NCBI RefSeq assembly: GCF_021044425.1 | Contig: NZ_JAJNEC010000005.1 | Coordinates: 1,798,001-1,862,000, forward strand | Reading direction: 5' to 3' | DNA from: Niabella pedocola | GTDB taxonomy: Bacteria > Bacteroidota > Bacteroidia > Chitinophagales > Chitinophagaceae | Length of the DNA stretch: 64,000 bases | Made by a program: the position numbers and the translations under genes | Notes under the pieces: generated by a model | What the model was told of the DNA's origin: nothing | The model's database searches: none | What the model saw: only the letters and a program-made list of their open reading frames with translations | Shown here: piece after piece, positions 43,830-53,781 of the stretch | Layout of the letters: each line of letters starts with the position of its first letter | How positions within the stretch are numbered: position 1 is the first letter of the stretch

Positions 43830-46271
43830 ATGAACCGGTATTGCTACGCATTGCTTTTTTTATTGTCCCTTTTTTTTATCGCCCCGGCTATTGCCCAAAC
43901 CACAGGAACCGTTAAAGGAAAAATCACCACCTCTGATGGCAAACCCGCTGCAGATGTATCCGTATCCTTAAATAACGGATCGGGTGCGGTGGCAAACACC
44001 CGGGGGCAGTATGAGATCCGGAACATAGCACCGGGAACTTATAAAGTACTGGTATCCTTTACAGGCCTGGCCAGCCAGGAGCAGCCGGTTACCATTATTG
44101 CCGGTGAAAATGCGGTGGTTAATTTCGTACTCACTGAAAACGAAAAGGAATTGCAAACCGTGGTTATTTCTTCACGCCGTGATAAACAGGCCAGCGAATA
44201 TGCTGCAAAAATGCCGCTGAAAAATATGGAGAACCCACAGGTATATAACACCGTTTCTGCTGAACTGCTCAACCAGCAGGCCATTACTTCCTATGATGAT
44301 GCACTGAAGAATGTTCCGGGTATTTTCCGGCTCTGGGAGTCAACCGGAAGAGGTGGTGATGGCGGATCTTATTTCACATTGCGGGGATTTGAATCGCAGG
44401 TAACCATGGTAAATGGCCTTCCGGGGCTTACCAACGGGAACCTTGACCCGGCCAACCTGGAGAAAATTGAAGTCCTCAAAGGTCCTTCGGGCACCCTGTT
44501 CGGAAGTCCCGTGATCGGTTATGGCGGACTGGTGAACAATGTTACCAAAAAACCTTATGATACCTTTGGCGCCACATTTAATTATATCGGCGGCAGCTTT
44601 GGATTGAACCGCCTGACGGCGGATGTGAATCTTCCGTTTACAAAAGAAAAAGGAACCGCCGTCCGGATCAATACCGCCTACCAGCAGGAAAACAGCTTTC
44701 AGGACCAGGGATTCCGGAAATCGTTCTTCTTTGCACCAACCCTGGCCTACCGGTTCAATGAAAAACTGTCTTTTTTGCTGGTTACAGAATTTATGCAGGA
44801 GGAAAAAACCAATCCCATGATGTTGTTCCTGGGCAGGGATGCACCCTTACAGTTCAAAGATCTCAACGAACTTAACTTCAACAATAAATTGTCATTTACC
44901 AGCAACGATCTCCCCATGAAAAACCCGCGCTTCAATCTCCAGGGGCAAATGATCTATAAGTTGTCGCATAACTGGAGCTCCCAAACGGTATTGTCCCGCG
45001 GACAGTCCGAGTCCAAAGGATATTACAGTTACGTATATGATAATGAGAATGGCAGAAAGGATTTCGGAGTTTTTGCCACAAAGGAAAATGCGCGCACCAC
45101 CACTACCGATATCCAGCAGAATTTTACCGGGGATTTTTATATCGGCTCTATGCGGAACCGTATCGTGATCGGGCTTGATTATTTTGGGAGAGAGCAATCT
45201 GCCTCGGGAACCGGCTGGGGAAAGATCCATAATGTAACAGCCCAGGGAGCTGTTAACTATACAGATATTGATCCCGAAACCGGGGAGGAAATACCATTAC
45301 CCGAAGTGTACCTGACCCAACAATCGGTAGACCAGATGCTGGCGGGTACGGGCGCCACCTCCTTTCGCTCAAAGGATAATGCCTACAGCAGCTATTTTTC
45401 AAATATCTTAAATATCACCCGCAACCTGATGGCAATGGTGAGCCTGCGCGCCGATTATTTTGATTCCAAAGGCAACCCGGCCGATAAAAGCGATGACTAT
45501 CACCAATGGGCCCTTTCTCCAAAGTTTGGTTTGGTATATCAGCCGCTGCCGGATAAGATCGCTCTTTTTGGTAACTATATGAACGGCTTCCGGAATATTG
45601 CTTCATCCCAGGTAAATGATGCGGAGGGCAAGCCGGTTCCCGGCGAAGTACGGGTTTTTAAACCGGAGCATGCCAACCAGGTAGAATTTGGTATCAAAAC
45701 GAATTTTGGCGGTGATAAATTCACTTCTACGATCAGCTATTATGATATCCGTGTAGACGACCAGGTATTACCGGATCCTGTAAACACCTTTAATTCCATC
45801 CAGGGGGGAAGCACTCGCAGCCGTGGCCTGGAACTGGATATCAGCGCGGCTCCCTTTACAGGCTTTTCTGTTACCGCCGGGTACAGCTATAACGACAGCA
45901 AGATATTAAAGGGCCGCGAAGGTGATGTATGGCTGGAAGAAGGCCGCCGCCCCTTTTGGGCAGGCCCGGCCAACCTGGTTAATTTATGGGCGGTTTACAA
46001 AATCAGTTCCGGAACAGCTAAAGGGCTGGGCTTTGGACTGGGCGGCAATTATGCCGGCGAAAACCGCATTCTTAACAACACTGCCGTGGGTGTTTTTTCG
46101 TTACCCGCCTATACCGTGCTGAATGGATCTGTTTTCTATGATGCCGACCAGTTCCGGGTAGGCTTTAATGTGAACAATTTTACCAATAAGGAATATTACG
46201 GCGGCGGCTGGAGTACCGTAAACCCACAGAAACCCAGAAATGTAGCCGTTAGCCTGACGTATAAGCTGTAA
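43830..46271 (+). CDS. TonB-dependent siderophore-type receptor
   Basis: 813 residues; signal peptide about 1-22 (APAIA-Q). A CarboxypepD_reg-like domain (about 25-110: GTVKGKITTSDGKPAADVSV) precedes a plug (about 125-240) of the FhuA/FpvA kind: YDDALKNVPGIFR, YFTLRGFESQVTMVNGLPG, ANLEKIEVLKGPSGTLFGS, GGLVNNVTKKP. A 22-strand barrel follows, ending in VSLTYKL. Plug and length fit ferric-siderophore uptake rather than SusC. No synthesis or ABC genes are adjacent. The upstream palindrome may mediate iron or other control. Confidence 0.9.
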   Translation: MNRYCYALLFLLSLFFIAPAIAQTTGTVKGKITTSDGKPAADVSVSLNNGSGAVANTRGQYEIRNIAPGTYKVLVSFTGLASQEQPVTIIAGENAVVNFVLTENEKELQTVVISSRRDKQASEYAAKMPLKNMENPQVYNTVSAELLNQQAITSYDDALKNVPGIFRLWESTGRGGDGGSYFTLRGFESQVTMVNGLPGLTNGNLDPANLEKIEVLKGPSGTLFGSPVIGYGGLVNNVTKKPYDTFGATFNYIGGSFGLNRLTADVNLPFTKEKGTAVRINTAYQQENSFQDQGFRKSFFFAPTLAYRFNEKLSFLLVTEFMQEEKTNPMMLFLGRDAPLQFKDLNELNFNNKLSFTSNDLPMKNPRFNLQGQMIYKLSHNWSSQTVLSRGQSESKGYYSYVYDNENGRKDFGVFATKENARTTTTDIQQNFTGDFYIGSMRNRIVIGLDYFGREQSASGTGWGKIHNVTAQGAVNYTDIDPETGEEIPLPEVYLTQQSVDQMLAGTGATSFRSKDNAYSSYFSNILNITRNLMAMVSLRADYFDSKGNPADKSDDYHQWALSPKFGLVYQPLPDKIALFGNYMNGFRNIASSQVNDAEGKPVPGEVRVFKPEHANQVEFGIKTNFGGDKFTSTISYYDIRVDDQVLPDPVNTFNSIQGGSTRSRGLELDISAAPFTGFSVTAGYSYNDSKILKGREGDVWLEEGRRPFWAGPANLVNLWAVYKISSGTAKGLGFGLGGNYAGENRILNNTAVGVFSLPAYTVLNGSVFYDADQFRVGFNVNNFTNKEYYGGGWSTVNPQKPRNVAVSLTYKL

Positions 46272-46528
46272 ACTGTTTTGCCGCAAAGACACGAAGCCAC
46301 AAAGAATACCCAAAGGGTTTGTTCTCACGGATGACAGAGATTTGCACGGATATATTATTAAGTATTACGTTGAGACCTTTTGTGTACAGCCTGAGAAATC
46401 CGCGAGCAAATATCACCTTGCGCTATACCTCGTCGCATAGATAAGCCTACGAATTACACGGATTAGCGCAGATTTTAATGTTTCTGTGCTAATCCGTGTA
46501 GCATGTGCGCAATAAAAGCTGCAGTTTA
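46272..46528. repeat. Convergent intergenic region with degenerate repeats and an 18-bp hairpin
   Basis: Between two convergent TonB receptor genes. It begins with GCCGCAAAGACACGAAGCC-like sequence (about 46280-46300), then CACGGATGACAGAGATTTGC (about 46327-46346), both common types of scattered Bacteroidota intergenic repeat. The best element is a hairpin with 18-nt arms, 46455-46472 and 46483-46500 (ACACGGATTAGCGCAGA paired with its complement, one G:T pair). It probably serves as a bidirectional transcript end. Confidence 0.6.
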
Positions 46529-49500
46529 TCAGAAGCTATACCGCAACCCGATCTGGAACTGGTAAGGATCGCCCGAAGGCGTAACCACACCGGCGGTATT
46601 TACGTTGTACAAGAATTGCCGGGTAGCGGCATCAAAGGCTGTTCCCGATTGCGGTGAATAAATGGCCTGGCTGCCCAGCGTTTTGCTGGACCCCTTGTAT
46701 TTATTAAAGAAGTTCACTACGTTGAACAGATCTCCTGAAAGTTCCAGGGCATGAGTGCCTGCAATTTTGAATTTCTTTCCCACGTGCAGATCCAGTATCC
46801 CAAAGAACCCGTTAATACCGCCATTTCGTGCTGCCATTTGACCATTGTATTTACGGATATAATCTTTAATGCTCTCACTGGCATTGGGATTGTCCAGCAC
46901 TGCCTGAAGCCCCTTGCGGATGTTTTCGGCAACGGCCGGATCATTGATATCAAAGATATACGCGAGGTCATTGTCGCTGGTTACAAAATCCCCATTACTG
47001 TTTACACCGGAACGCAGTGTATAGCGGGTGCCACCCATACCGGTATACCGTACACCAACGGTAAAACCGGCAAAGGTTGGAGAAGTACCGTAAACGACCA
47101 CTTTATGCCGGAACTGGTTATCGGAATAGGACATATGGCTCAGGTCCCGGGGATCATCCTTCACCGGTAATACCAGTGTGGCTGTGTTAGCCACATTTCC
47201 ATTATAGGTGGCATTATCTTTATTATCATTCCAGGTATAGCTGGCAGAGATCTCCCCATCCCTGAAATATTGCCAGGTAGCATCAACCACCACTGCAAAC
47301 TGGTTCACCTTGCCAATGCTGTTCAGCTCCAGTACACGTCCCAGCTTGTTGCTGATACGGCCCTGCTTCCAGTCGGCATTACCGCTGGCGGGCATGGATG
47401 CCAGTGGTACAAATACACCCCGGTTATCTTCGTTGGGAATGGTAAAGTAAGGTGTTGTTACCATATTGCGATCGAGGTAGAAGTAGTTGTGCCGGCCCAG
47501 CGTCATAAACCCGGTGATGCCGGCTCTAAGGCGACTGGTAATGTATCGGGAGTAAGAGAGGTTGGCCTTATACACCGTAGGCACTTTTACATCCTTTCCG
47601 TTCATATTGATGGTGGGTACCTGAAACTGCGGTAATGTAGGCGCCGTGGAAGGGTTGTTGCGGTACCCGTTAAAATCAGGAACCGGAATATCGGCCCCTC
47701 TTACATCCACGGTAGCCAGGTGCGTGCCGTCAAATACCAGGTTATTAATCACCATATAGTTGTTCATATCCGATGCGAAGATGCCGGCGCCAAGCCGGAT
47801 ATAATCGGTATGTGCTTCATTAATATCCCAGCTGAACTGCAGGCGGGGTTGTACGATCAGTGAGTTTACCTTGTTATCGGTACGCAATTTCAGTTCATCA
47901 AATACCAGTTTGTTAAACGGAGCGGAAGGGTATTTGGCATAATCGATCCGGAGTCCACCCGTAAAATCAAGTCCCTTAGCCAGCCTTGTCTGCAACTGGC
48001 CGTAAGCGCCGATATTCCAGATGGATGATGATACTTCCTGGTTAGGACTAATAGGCGCTTCGCGGTAGAAAAGACTGGGTTTGTTGTTGAAAAAATCGGT
48101 CAGGCTGTTGTACTCAAATCTTCCGTTCACCTCGCTGCCGTAGATCGACTTTGCAAATGTGCCCATCAGGTCAAACCCAAATACATATTTGATCTTGTCG
48201 GTGTTCCAGTAAAAATTATCTACCAGCTGGATCACGTTATTTTTAAAACCCTCCTGGGCAAAGCGATGCCCGCCAAACTGTACATTGGTCTTATACTCTT
48301 TTCCGTCAATTACCGAAGGAATGTTCCGGATAATGGCGCGGGGAATATTGGTGCTGGGCAGTTCATCGCCCGGTTCACTGCTTTGATAGGTATGCAGGTA
48401 CTGCAGCTTCAGTTCATTGGTCATACGGGAGTTGACCGAGGTTCTTAAAGTGGCCAGCAGGCTGTTGTCGCGGTTGTAGTCATTTCCGGCAGATTCATAC
48501 AGGTTGATCGCCGTGTTATCGATAAGGCCGAGTTTATTTTGATCGCTGGTAAAGTTATTACGGATGGTTAACAGGTTTTTATCATTGATCTGCCAGTCGA
48601 TCCGAGCAAATGCCGCATCGGAGTTACGTGTTTTGGGGAACGACCCATATTGGGCGTGATTCGATAATCCAAAATGCTGCCGGGCAAAATCGATGAGCTT
48701 GTCCAGTGTATCCTTTTTTATTTTTAACCGTAGTTCATCCTGCGGCGTCTGGATATCGGCAATCACCAGGGAACGCTGATCCAGCTGGTGATCCCAGGCT
48801 ACAAAAAAGTGCAGCTTGTTTTTTATGATGGGGCCGCCCAGTGAAAACCCATATTGATAGGTAGCATAATTGTTATTACGCTTGTTGCCTACAATATCAT
48901 AACGCGATGACAGTTCATTGGCCCGGCCAAATCCAAAAACGGATCCATGAAAATCATTGGTACCGGATTTTGTTACGGCACTTACCGTTCCGCCACCGCT
49001 TCGTCCGTAGGTAACATCATACTGGTTGGTCACTACTTTAAATTCCCTTACGGCCTCAATAGAAATGGAGTAAGGCGCTCCGCTGCGGCTGGTAGTAGGC
49101 CCGGCGGAAGTGGGGTTTTTTGCGTTCATTCCATCAATGGTATAGTTGGTAGAGGTGTTCAACTGCCCGGAGATACTACCGTTGCGGCCCGCAAGCGGCG
49201 AAAGCTCTGTAAGGTTTGCAAAATTCCGGCCGTTCACCGGCAGCTGGGTCATCAGCCTTGAACCGATGGCTGTGGCGGCCCCAATATTTTCCACTTTTGC
49301 CTTAAGCCCGGAGGAAACCGTAACATTTTCCAGGTTTTGCACATTGGTTTCCATCTGCATGTTTACCCGCAGAGCATCACCCTGGTTCAGGAACAGGTTC
49401 TCTTTTTTCTGTTCGGTGAACCCCGTAGAAGTGATCTGCACGTAGTATGGGCCACCCAGCGGCATTTCGTTAAAAATATAATTACCTTTGCTATTGGTTA

Positions 49501-49684
49501 GTGTTGTTTGTTTAAATCCGGTTGACTGGTTATAAACAAGCACGGTTGCGCCTGCTACCGGTTTGTTGTCCGAATCGGTTACCAGGCCGGAGACAGAAGC
49601 CTGGGTGGTTTGGGCGGTCAATGTGGTGGCATAAAGCCACATAAAGGTTAGTAGCAGTACAACTGCCCGGATCGGTTTATACAT
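46529..49684 (-). CDS. Oar-like TonB-dependent receptor
   Basis: 1,051 residues; signal peptide about 1-24. CarboxypepD_reg domain (about 28-110: ASVSGLVTDSDNKPVAGATVLV), plug with MTQLPVNGRNFANLTELSP and NYTIDGMNAKNPTS, and the Oar-type hallmark YDVTYGRSGGGTVSAVTKSGTNDFHGSVFGF read across about 222-252. A long barrel ends in YQFQIGLRYSF. Oar-family receptors are outer-membrane proteins implicated in protein or peptide transport in Bacteroidota and development in Myxococcus. No SusD partner is present, so a glycan role is unlikely. It stands alone, converging with the siderophore-type receptor. Confidence 0.88.
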   Translation of the reverse strand: MYKPIRAVVLLLTFMWLYATTLTAQTTQASVSGLVTDSDNKPVAGATVLVYNQSTGFKQTTLTNSKGNYIFNEMPLGGPYYVQITSTGFTEQKKENLFLNQGDALRVNMQMETNVQNLENVTVSSGLKAKVENIGAATAIGSRLMTQLPVNGRNFANLTELSPLAGRNGSISGQLNTSTNYTIDGMNAKNPTSAGPTTSRSGAPYSISIEAVREFKVVTNQYDVTYGRSGGGTVSAVTKSGTNDFHGSVFGFGRANELSSRYDIVGNKRNNNYATYQYGFSLGGPIIKNKLHFFVAWDHQLDQRSLVIADIQTPQDELRLKIKKDTLDKLIDFARQHFGLSNHAQYGSFPKTRNSDAAFARIDWQINDKNLLTIRNNFTSDQNKLGLIDNTAINLYESAGNDYNRDNSLLATLRTSVNSRMTNELKLQYLHTYQSSEPGDELPSTNIPRAIIRNIPSVIDGKEYKTNVQFGGHRFAQEGFKNNVIQLVDNFYWNTDKIKYVFGFDLMGTFAKSIYGSEVNGRFEYNSLTDFFNNKPSLFYREAPISPNQEVSSSIWNIGAYGQLQTRLAKGLDFTGGLRIDYAKYPSAPFNKLVFDELKLRTDNKVNSLIVQPRLQFSWDINEAHTDYIRLGAGIFASDMNNYMVINNLVFDGTHLATVDVRGADIPVPDFNGYRNNPSTAPTLPQFQVPTINMNGKDVKVPTVYKANLSYSRYITSRLRAGITGFMTLGRHNYFYLDRNMVTTPYFTIPNEDNRGVFVPLASMPASGNADWKQGRISNKLGRVLELNSIGKVNQFAVVVDATWQYFRDGEISASYTWNDNKDNATYNGNVANTATLVLPVKDDPRDLSHMSYSDNQFRHKVVVYGTSPTFAGFTVGVRYTGMGGTRYTLRSGVNSNGDFVTSDNDLAYIFDINDPAVAENIRKGLQAVLDNPNASESIKDYIRKYNGQMAARNGGINGFFGILDLHVGKKFKIAGTHALELSGDLFNVVNFFNKYKGSSKTLGSQAIYSPQSGTAFDAATRQFLYNVNTAGVVTPSGDPYQFQIGLRYSF

Positions 49685-50038
49685 ATTGAAAGTTTTTGCA
49701 AAAGAAGGGCACCTGTATTACCGGCAGTTCTCTTTAATATTAAGGATCTGTAAATAAACACGAGGGCGTTGACAAATGCAATCATTCACGGAGGTCCGGC
49801 GCACCCGGTTCCACACGCAAGAATAGCGCCAAACTCAGTACTGAAACGTTTAACCTGGTTGGTTACTAATGTGGAAACAGGCAGGTTCTGGTGATCAGAT
49901 TCCCTGGAAAAGAGCTCCAATCCTCCGCTGAACCGGAAACCAATCCTGATTTTAAAATTTGGAATTGAGACCCCACACCAAGGACCAAACGGATCTAACC
50001 TGAAACCTATAAATTTAGCGGAAGTACAGGGCAGGCTT
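49685..50038. other. Intergenic region upstream of the Oar-like receptor
   Basis: 354 bp. One near-consensus element for the minus strand (TGCATTTG, 49780-49773) may be the receptor promoter. No repeat or gene stands out. Confidence 0.4.
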
Positions 50039-51700
50039 TCAGGGCGCCCGTTTTAACCGCAGGCTCCAGTTTTCTGCATAGGGTTTAAATTCAGGGGCCC
50101 GGTTTGCTTCCTCAAGTGTAATTTTTGCATTGAGATAGTCGACCAGTTTCCGGAACGTTGCGGGCAGGCGTTCCTTAAGAACGATCAGTGCTGCATTGGT
50201 GCCTGCTTTTACGGCAATGGGAACGCCTCCACCCAGTTCTGCCCAATGGCCGCCGATCAGCAGGTTTTTTACCGGTGTTTTATAGCGGGCTACTTTAGAC
50301 TGCATATTCTTTTTATTGGGCCGGGTACCCATCATAGTACCATTTTTATTGCCGGTATAGCGCCAGTGGGTAACGGGGGTGGCCGCCTCATAAAAAAGGA
50401 TATGCGCTTCAATGCCGGGATAAGTCAGCGCCAGGCGCCTGATCAGCTTTTCAGCAATTCCGTTTTTAAGTGCCGTATAGGCTTCGCCGCGCTCCATGTT
50501 ATGGCAGGTATCCCATTGATTATACTGATGCATGTATGCGGGCATAAATACCACCAGCGTACCTTTCCCCTCCGGGGCTAACGAATCGTCTTTATGCGAC
50601 GGGGCCAGGATGCTGAGTGCAGAAAACTCGGGATCCCCGCTGTTGTGTAACTCTTTGTCTAAACCATCCCTGAACAAATGGATCATTTCCTCCCCAAAAC
50701 CCAGGGAGGCGGCGCTGCAATTCAGCGCGATGCTTAGCGTAAATGAGGATGCATAAATTTCTGCGGCATTTAACCGGTCTATTATTTTTTTAGGAATCAC
50801 TCCCTCCGGGAGCAATTTGCAGTAAACGGTTTCAAGATCGCAGGCTGCAATCACATAATCGGCCTCAAACACCAGCGCCTTTCCCTTATGTACGGCTTCC
50901 ACACCTTTGACAGCCCCGTTTTCAATAACTATTTTATTTACAGTGGTATTTAAAAACAATTTATTCTCATATTGTTTTACCACGTATGCCAGCCAGTCAG
51001 GAACCACCTGTCCGCCTCCGCACGGCGGTGTTTGATAGTCGTTATAGTAGGCCCAGCCAATGGGAACAAGGCAGGATAACAGATCCGTTTCTGAAGAAAA
51101 AATATCATGGATTTTTTCATTGGAGAAGAACTTTCTCAGTCCTTTTTTCATTCTTGTGCCGCTGTAAGGAATAAACGGGATAAAGGGCAGGGCAAACCGG
51201 AGCTGGCTCCATATATTTTTAATCCGCAACCATGGGCCCATGGTTTCCGTTGACAACATTACGGATTTGAAATTATCGAATGAGGCGCCGATCTTTTTTG
51301 CCTTTTGAAAAAAACGGTTGATCCCCTGTTGATCCTCGGGATAGGTTTGAATCAGCAGTTTCTTTAATTCATCGGGGTTGTTGGTCAGTAAAAAATCGAT
51401 GGACTCGCTTTTATAACGCTGGATTTTTTCCAGGCATTTGAAGGAAGGGTGGTCCCTCCCGATAAAATCAAATATTTTGGAAACGCTGCCCGTGGCAGAA
51501 CATTGGTTGAGCCAGTGAATGGCCGTATCAAAACGGAATCCTTTGCGCTGAAAGCCCGCAAGATAGCCTCCAATACGGGGTTCTTTCTCCAATACCGCCA
51601 CTTTTAACCCCGATTTGCTAAGCATTGCGGCAGCAGTGAGGCCACCGACCCCGGAGCCGATAATCACCACATCGAACTGTAAAGAATGCACACTATCCAT
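50039..51700 (-). CDS. CrtI/retinol-saturase-type FAD oxidoreductase
   Basis: 553 residues. The N-terminal FAD-binding fold has the GxGxxG motif at G15-G17-G20 followed by ELEKEPRIGG-type sequence (VLEKEPRIGGYLAGF), as in phytoene desaturases, carotenoid isomerases and retinol saturases. The C-terminal GGHWAELGGGVPIAVKAG (about 478-496) is the second conserved FAD segment. It probably saturates or desaturates an isoprenoid or lipid. No carotenoid genes (crtB, crtE) adjoin, so the pathway is unclear. A lipoprotein gene lies 65 bp downstream on its 5' side (51766). Confidence 0.88.
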   Translation of the reverse strand: MDSVHSLQFDVVIIGSGVGGLTAAAMLSKSGLKVAVLEKEPRIGGYLAGFQRKGFRFDTAIHWLNQCSATGSVSKIFDFIGRDHPSFKCLEKIQRYKSESIDFLLTNNPDELKKLLIQTYPEDQQGINRFFQKAKKIGASFDNFKSVMLSTETMGPWLRIKNIWSQLRFALPFIPFIPYSGTRMKKGLRKFFSNEKIHDIFSSETDLLSCLVPIGWAYYNDYQTPPCGGGQVVPDWLAYVVKQYENKLFLNTTVNKIVIENGAVKGVEAVHKGKALVFEADYVIAACDLETVYCKLLPEGVIPKKIIDRLNAAEIYASSFTLSIALNCSAASLGFGEEMIHLFRDGLDKELHNSGDPEFSALSILAPSHKDDSLAPEGKGTLVVFMPAYMHQYNQWDTCHNMERGEAYTALKNGIAEKLIRRLALTYPGIEAHILFYEAATPVTHWRYTGNKNGTMMGTRPNKKNMQSKVARYKTPVKNLLIGGHWAELGGGVPIAVKAGTNAALIVLKERLPATFRKLVDYLNAKITLEEANRAPEFKPYAENWSLRLKRAP

Positions 51701-51765
51701 AAGCAGATTAAACTGTTTTGATCAGTAAAGTGGCTTTCTCTACCAATGCTTTTAATCAATACGCC

Positions 51766-52479
51766 CTAAATAGTCCATTGATCGTGCACGATGGCCACCA
51801 GGTAATACCGGCCGTGCTCCAGTTTATACACCAGGCGTACGGATTTCCAGTCCATTCCCCCGTTCTTCCGGGTTCCGTCCACGTAATTTTCCGTAAACTC
51901 TGCACCGGGATAAACCGTTTTCAGGTTGTTGATGGAATTCCCTTTTCCATATACTGTATTTACCCCCGCCTGTTTGGCATTTAAAAAATTGCCGTCATAT
52001 ACAAATTTCCCAAAATATTCTGCCGGGGAAAGGAGGATGGTGTTTCCGCTGCCGTCATAGGTTCCCCAATTGATCTTCTTATTTTTATTGCGGGTGATCA
52101 GTTCGAGGAACTCTTCCCGCGAAAATTTTTTGTCTGAACCGGGTTCCACGGTAGCATACGGAGAGAAACGGATGCCCTCACCCGGATGGATAAAGGAATC
52201 CAGTTTTGCATACTCTTTATTCTTAAACAGGGTCAGGATTTCCTTTGTAGTGGCCGAAAGCACACTGTCTTTATTGGCCTCTGTTACCCGGAATTCGGTA
52301 ATTGTATCCTTTCCAACCAGCTGCATAGAATCATGCCGCTCCGAAATATCCGCGCCGCTTGTATCATCATCCGCGGATCCGGGTTTTGTACCTTTATTCT
52401 TACAGCCGTTGCAACCGGCAATCATACATCCCAGCACCAAGCTAAAACCAGCTGACCATATCCATTGTTTGTTCATCAT
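51766..52479 (-). CDS. Lipoprotein of unknown function
   Basis: 237 residues with lipobox IAGC (C23) followed by NGCKNKG. A charged spacer (about 30-50, GSADDDTSGADISER) leads to an alpha/beta region with ILTLFKNKEYAKLDSFIHPGEG, FSPYATV and WGTYDGSG, ending in ENYVDGTRKNGGMDWKSVRL and HGRYYLVAIVHDQWTI. The layout (helix pair then beta sheet ending in a conserved tryptophan) resembles NTF2-like small-molecule-binding folds, but I cannot confirm it. It lies 62 bp upstream of the DUF3127 stop, in the same direction. Confidence 0.65.
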   Translation of the reverse strand: MMNKQWIWSAGFSLVLGCMIAGCNGCKNKGTKPGSADDDTSGADISERHDSMQLVGKDTITEFRVTEANKDSVLSATTKEILTLFKNKEYAKLDSFIHPGEGIRFSPYATVEPGSDKKFSREEFLELITRNKNKKINWGTYDGSGNTILLSPAEYFGKFVYDGNFLNAKQAGVNTVYGKGNSINNLKTVYPGAEFTENYVDGTRKNGGMDWKSVRLVYKLEHGRYYLVAIVHDQWTI

Positions 52480-52540
52480 ATGCTGTTCTTTTTTGAATCT
52501 TCAGATCCGCATCCGGCACCCTGGAACCCGGTTATGCCAA

Positions 52541-52903
52541 TTAAAACGGAAGATCGTCTGCTCCTCCGTTCAGATCGGAATACGTATCAGAAGGATTGTT
52601 ATCGGTATACTGGTTACCGCCGCTGCTGCCGGCTCCGCCCGCGGGCTCCAGTTTCCAGGCCTTAATATCGGTATACCAACGACCGTTATATTCCCTGCTT
52701 TCCACATCAAATGAAATGGTCAGCGATTTTCCTACCTGCAACAGGCTTTCATTGATCTTATCTCCCCAAATAGAGATGCAAACCTTTTTTGGATATTGTG
52801 CCTGTGTTTCCACAATGATATCCTGTTTTTTCCATTCTCCATTTTTTCCCGTCCCTTTCTGCAAGGGCAAAATCTGAACCAGCGTACCTGTCAACTGCAT
52901 CAT
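52541..52903 (-). CDS. DUF3127 OB-fold protein with SSB-like acidic tip
   Basis: 120 residues matching DUF3127, a Bacteroidota family with an OB-like core (MQLTGTLVQILPLQKG, WKKQDIIVETQAQYPKK, GRWYTDIKAWKL). A Gly/Asn/Ser-rich tail ends in DDLPF, close to the DDDIPF tip by which single-strand DNA-binding proteins recruit partners. A nucleic-acid role is therefore plausible, and the tail suggests contact with SSB partner proteins; both are inference. Promoter candidate at 52945-52952. Confidence 0.8.
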   Translation of the reverse strand: MMQLTGTLVQILPLQKGTGKNGEWKKQDIIVETQAQYPKKVCISIWGDKINESLLQVGKSLTISFDVESREYNGRWYTDIKAWKLEPAGGAGSSGGNQYTDNNPSDTYSDLNGGADDLPF

Positions 52904-52944
52904 TAAACTGCTTTATTTTTAAATAATAAACAAAATTTATGCTA

Positions 52945-52952
52945 CAAATATA
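52945..52952 (-). promoter_or_regulatory. Candidate promoter of the DUF3127 gene
   Basis: On the minus strand 52952-52945 is TATATTTG, an exact -7 consensus, about 42 bp before the ATG at 52903. A -33 element is not obvious at the usual distance. Confidence 0.45.
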
Positions 52953-53032
52953 ACAGGCTTCCCTCAAAGCCATTGGAAATAATGTGGTTTAGCCGCTAAA
53001 AATGGCTTCGGTCAATACCTGCGGAAACACCC

Positions 53033-53719
53033 TTACCGGTACTGGTAAAGAATGCCCTTGTCAAATGCGGTCCATCTGCAGGCTTTAGCCCCGGCGGCCT
53101 TTAGTCCGTCATTCGTCCAGCTGTTACAGGTATGAAACAGGCTGTATGCCCCTTTTGCTTCATAAAAAGCGTCGTCCCGGCTATAGCGCGCATCGGTCAC
53201 AATCGCAAGCGGCTGACCCGAGGCGTTCCGGTCAAGCGATGCTTCTATATACCTTGCCAGATTATGATATTGGATTTCCGAAAGCAGTAATTTACGGCAC
53301 CTTGGGCCTTCGGTCATGGATTTATAATACGTCACATGCAGGGCCGTTTCTCCCAGCCCTGTAACGGCTGTGAAGGCGGTGCCCACCGTCAGGTCGTCCC
53401 AATCCGGCGTATTCAGGTAAAATCCTTTGTCGCCCCAGCCGATAGCCACCCACTGGTAGGCGGTATCCCGGCTCAGGGTATGCTGATAGGAAAACGTGTG
53501 GCTCCAGTTCTTACCGGCCGCAGCAACCGGCAATACAAGATCTGTGTGTACGCCGTTCGACAGCAAAAATGCCGTGACGACACGGGGCAATCCATCCGGT
53601 TTTTCAGCAATGGTACTCCGCGAAAGCATCCGCTCCGCCAGCAGGTATCCGCCAACGAATACCAGGAACAGGCCCGTTATCCAAAGCACCCCCTTCAATA
53701 TCTTTTTAATAATTTTCAT
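53033..53719 (-). CDS. DUF2459 / TIGR02117-family membrane-anchored protein
   Basis: 228 residues. One N-terminal membrane helix (about 9-27) anchors an extracytoplasmic domain with the DUF2459 signatures SNGVHTDLVLP (about 54-64), YQWVAIGWGDKGFYLNTPDWDD and SLFHTCNSWTNDGLKAAG. H57/D59 together with the cysteine and histidine in FHTCNSWT are candidate active-site residues, in keeping with a cysteine-peptidase-like fold, but the reaction is unknown. It is divergent to the PAP2-like gene. Its start at 53719 is a few bases from that frame's first possible start. Confidence 0.82.
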   Translation of the reverse strand: MKIIKKILKGVLWITGLFLVFVGGYLLAERMLSRSTIAEKPDGLPRVVTAFLLSNGVHTDLVLPVAAAGKNWSHTFSYQHTLSRDTAYQWVAIGWGDKGFYLNTPDWDDLTVGTAFTAVTGLGETALHVTYYKSMTEGPRCRKLLLSEIQYHNLARYIEASLDRNASGQPLAIVTDARYSRDDAFYEAKGAYSLFHTCNSWTNDGLKAAGAKACRWTAFDKGILYQYR

Positions 53720-53781
53720 ACAGAATGATAAAGATGCTGAAAAGAAACGGTTTTCGCCCCGGGATTTCCTTTCTTTGCAGC

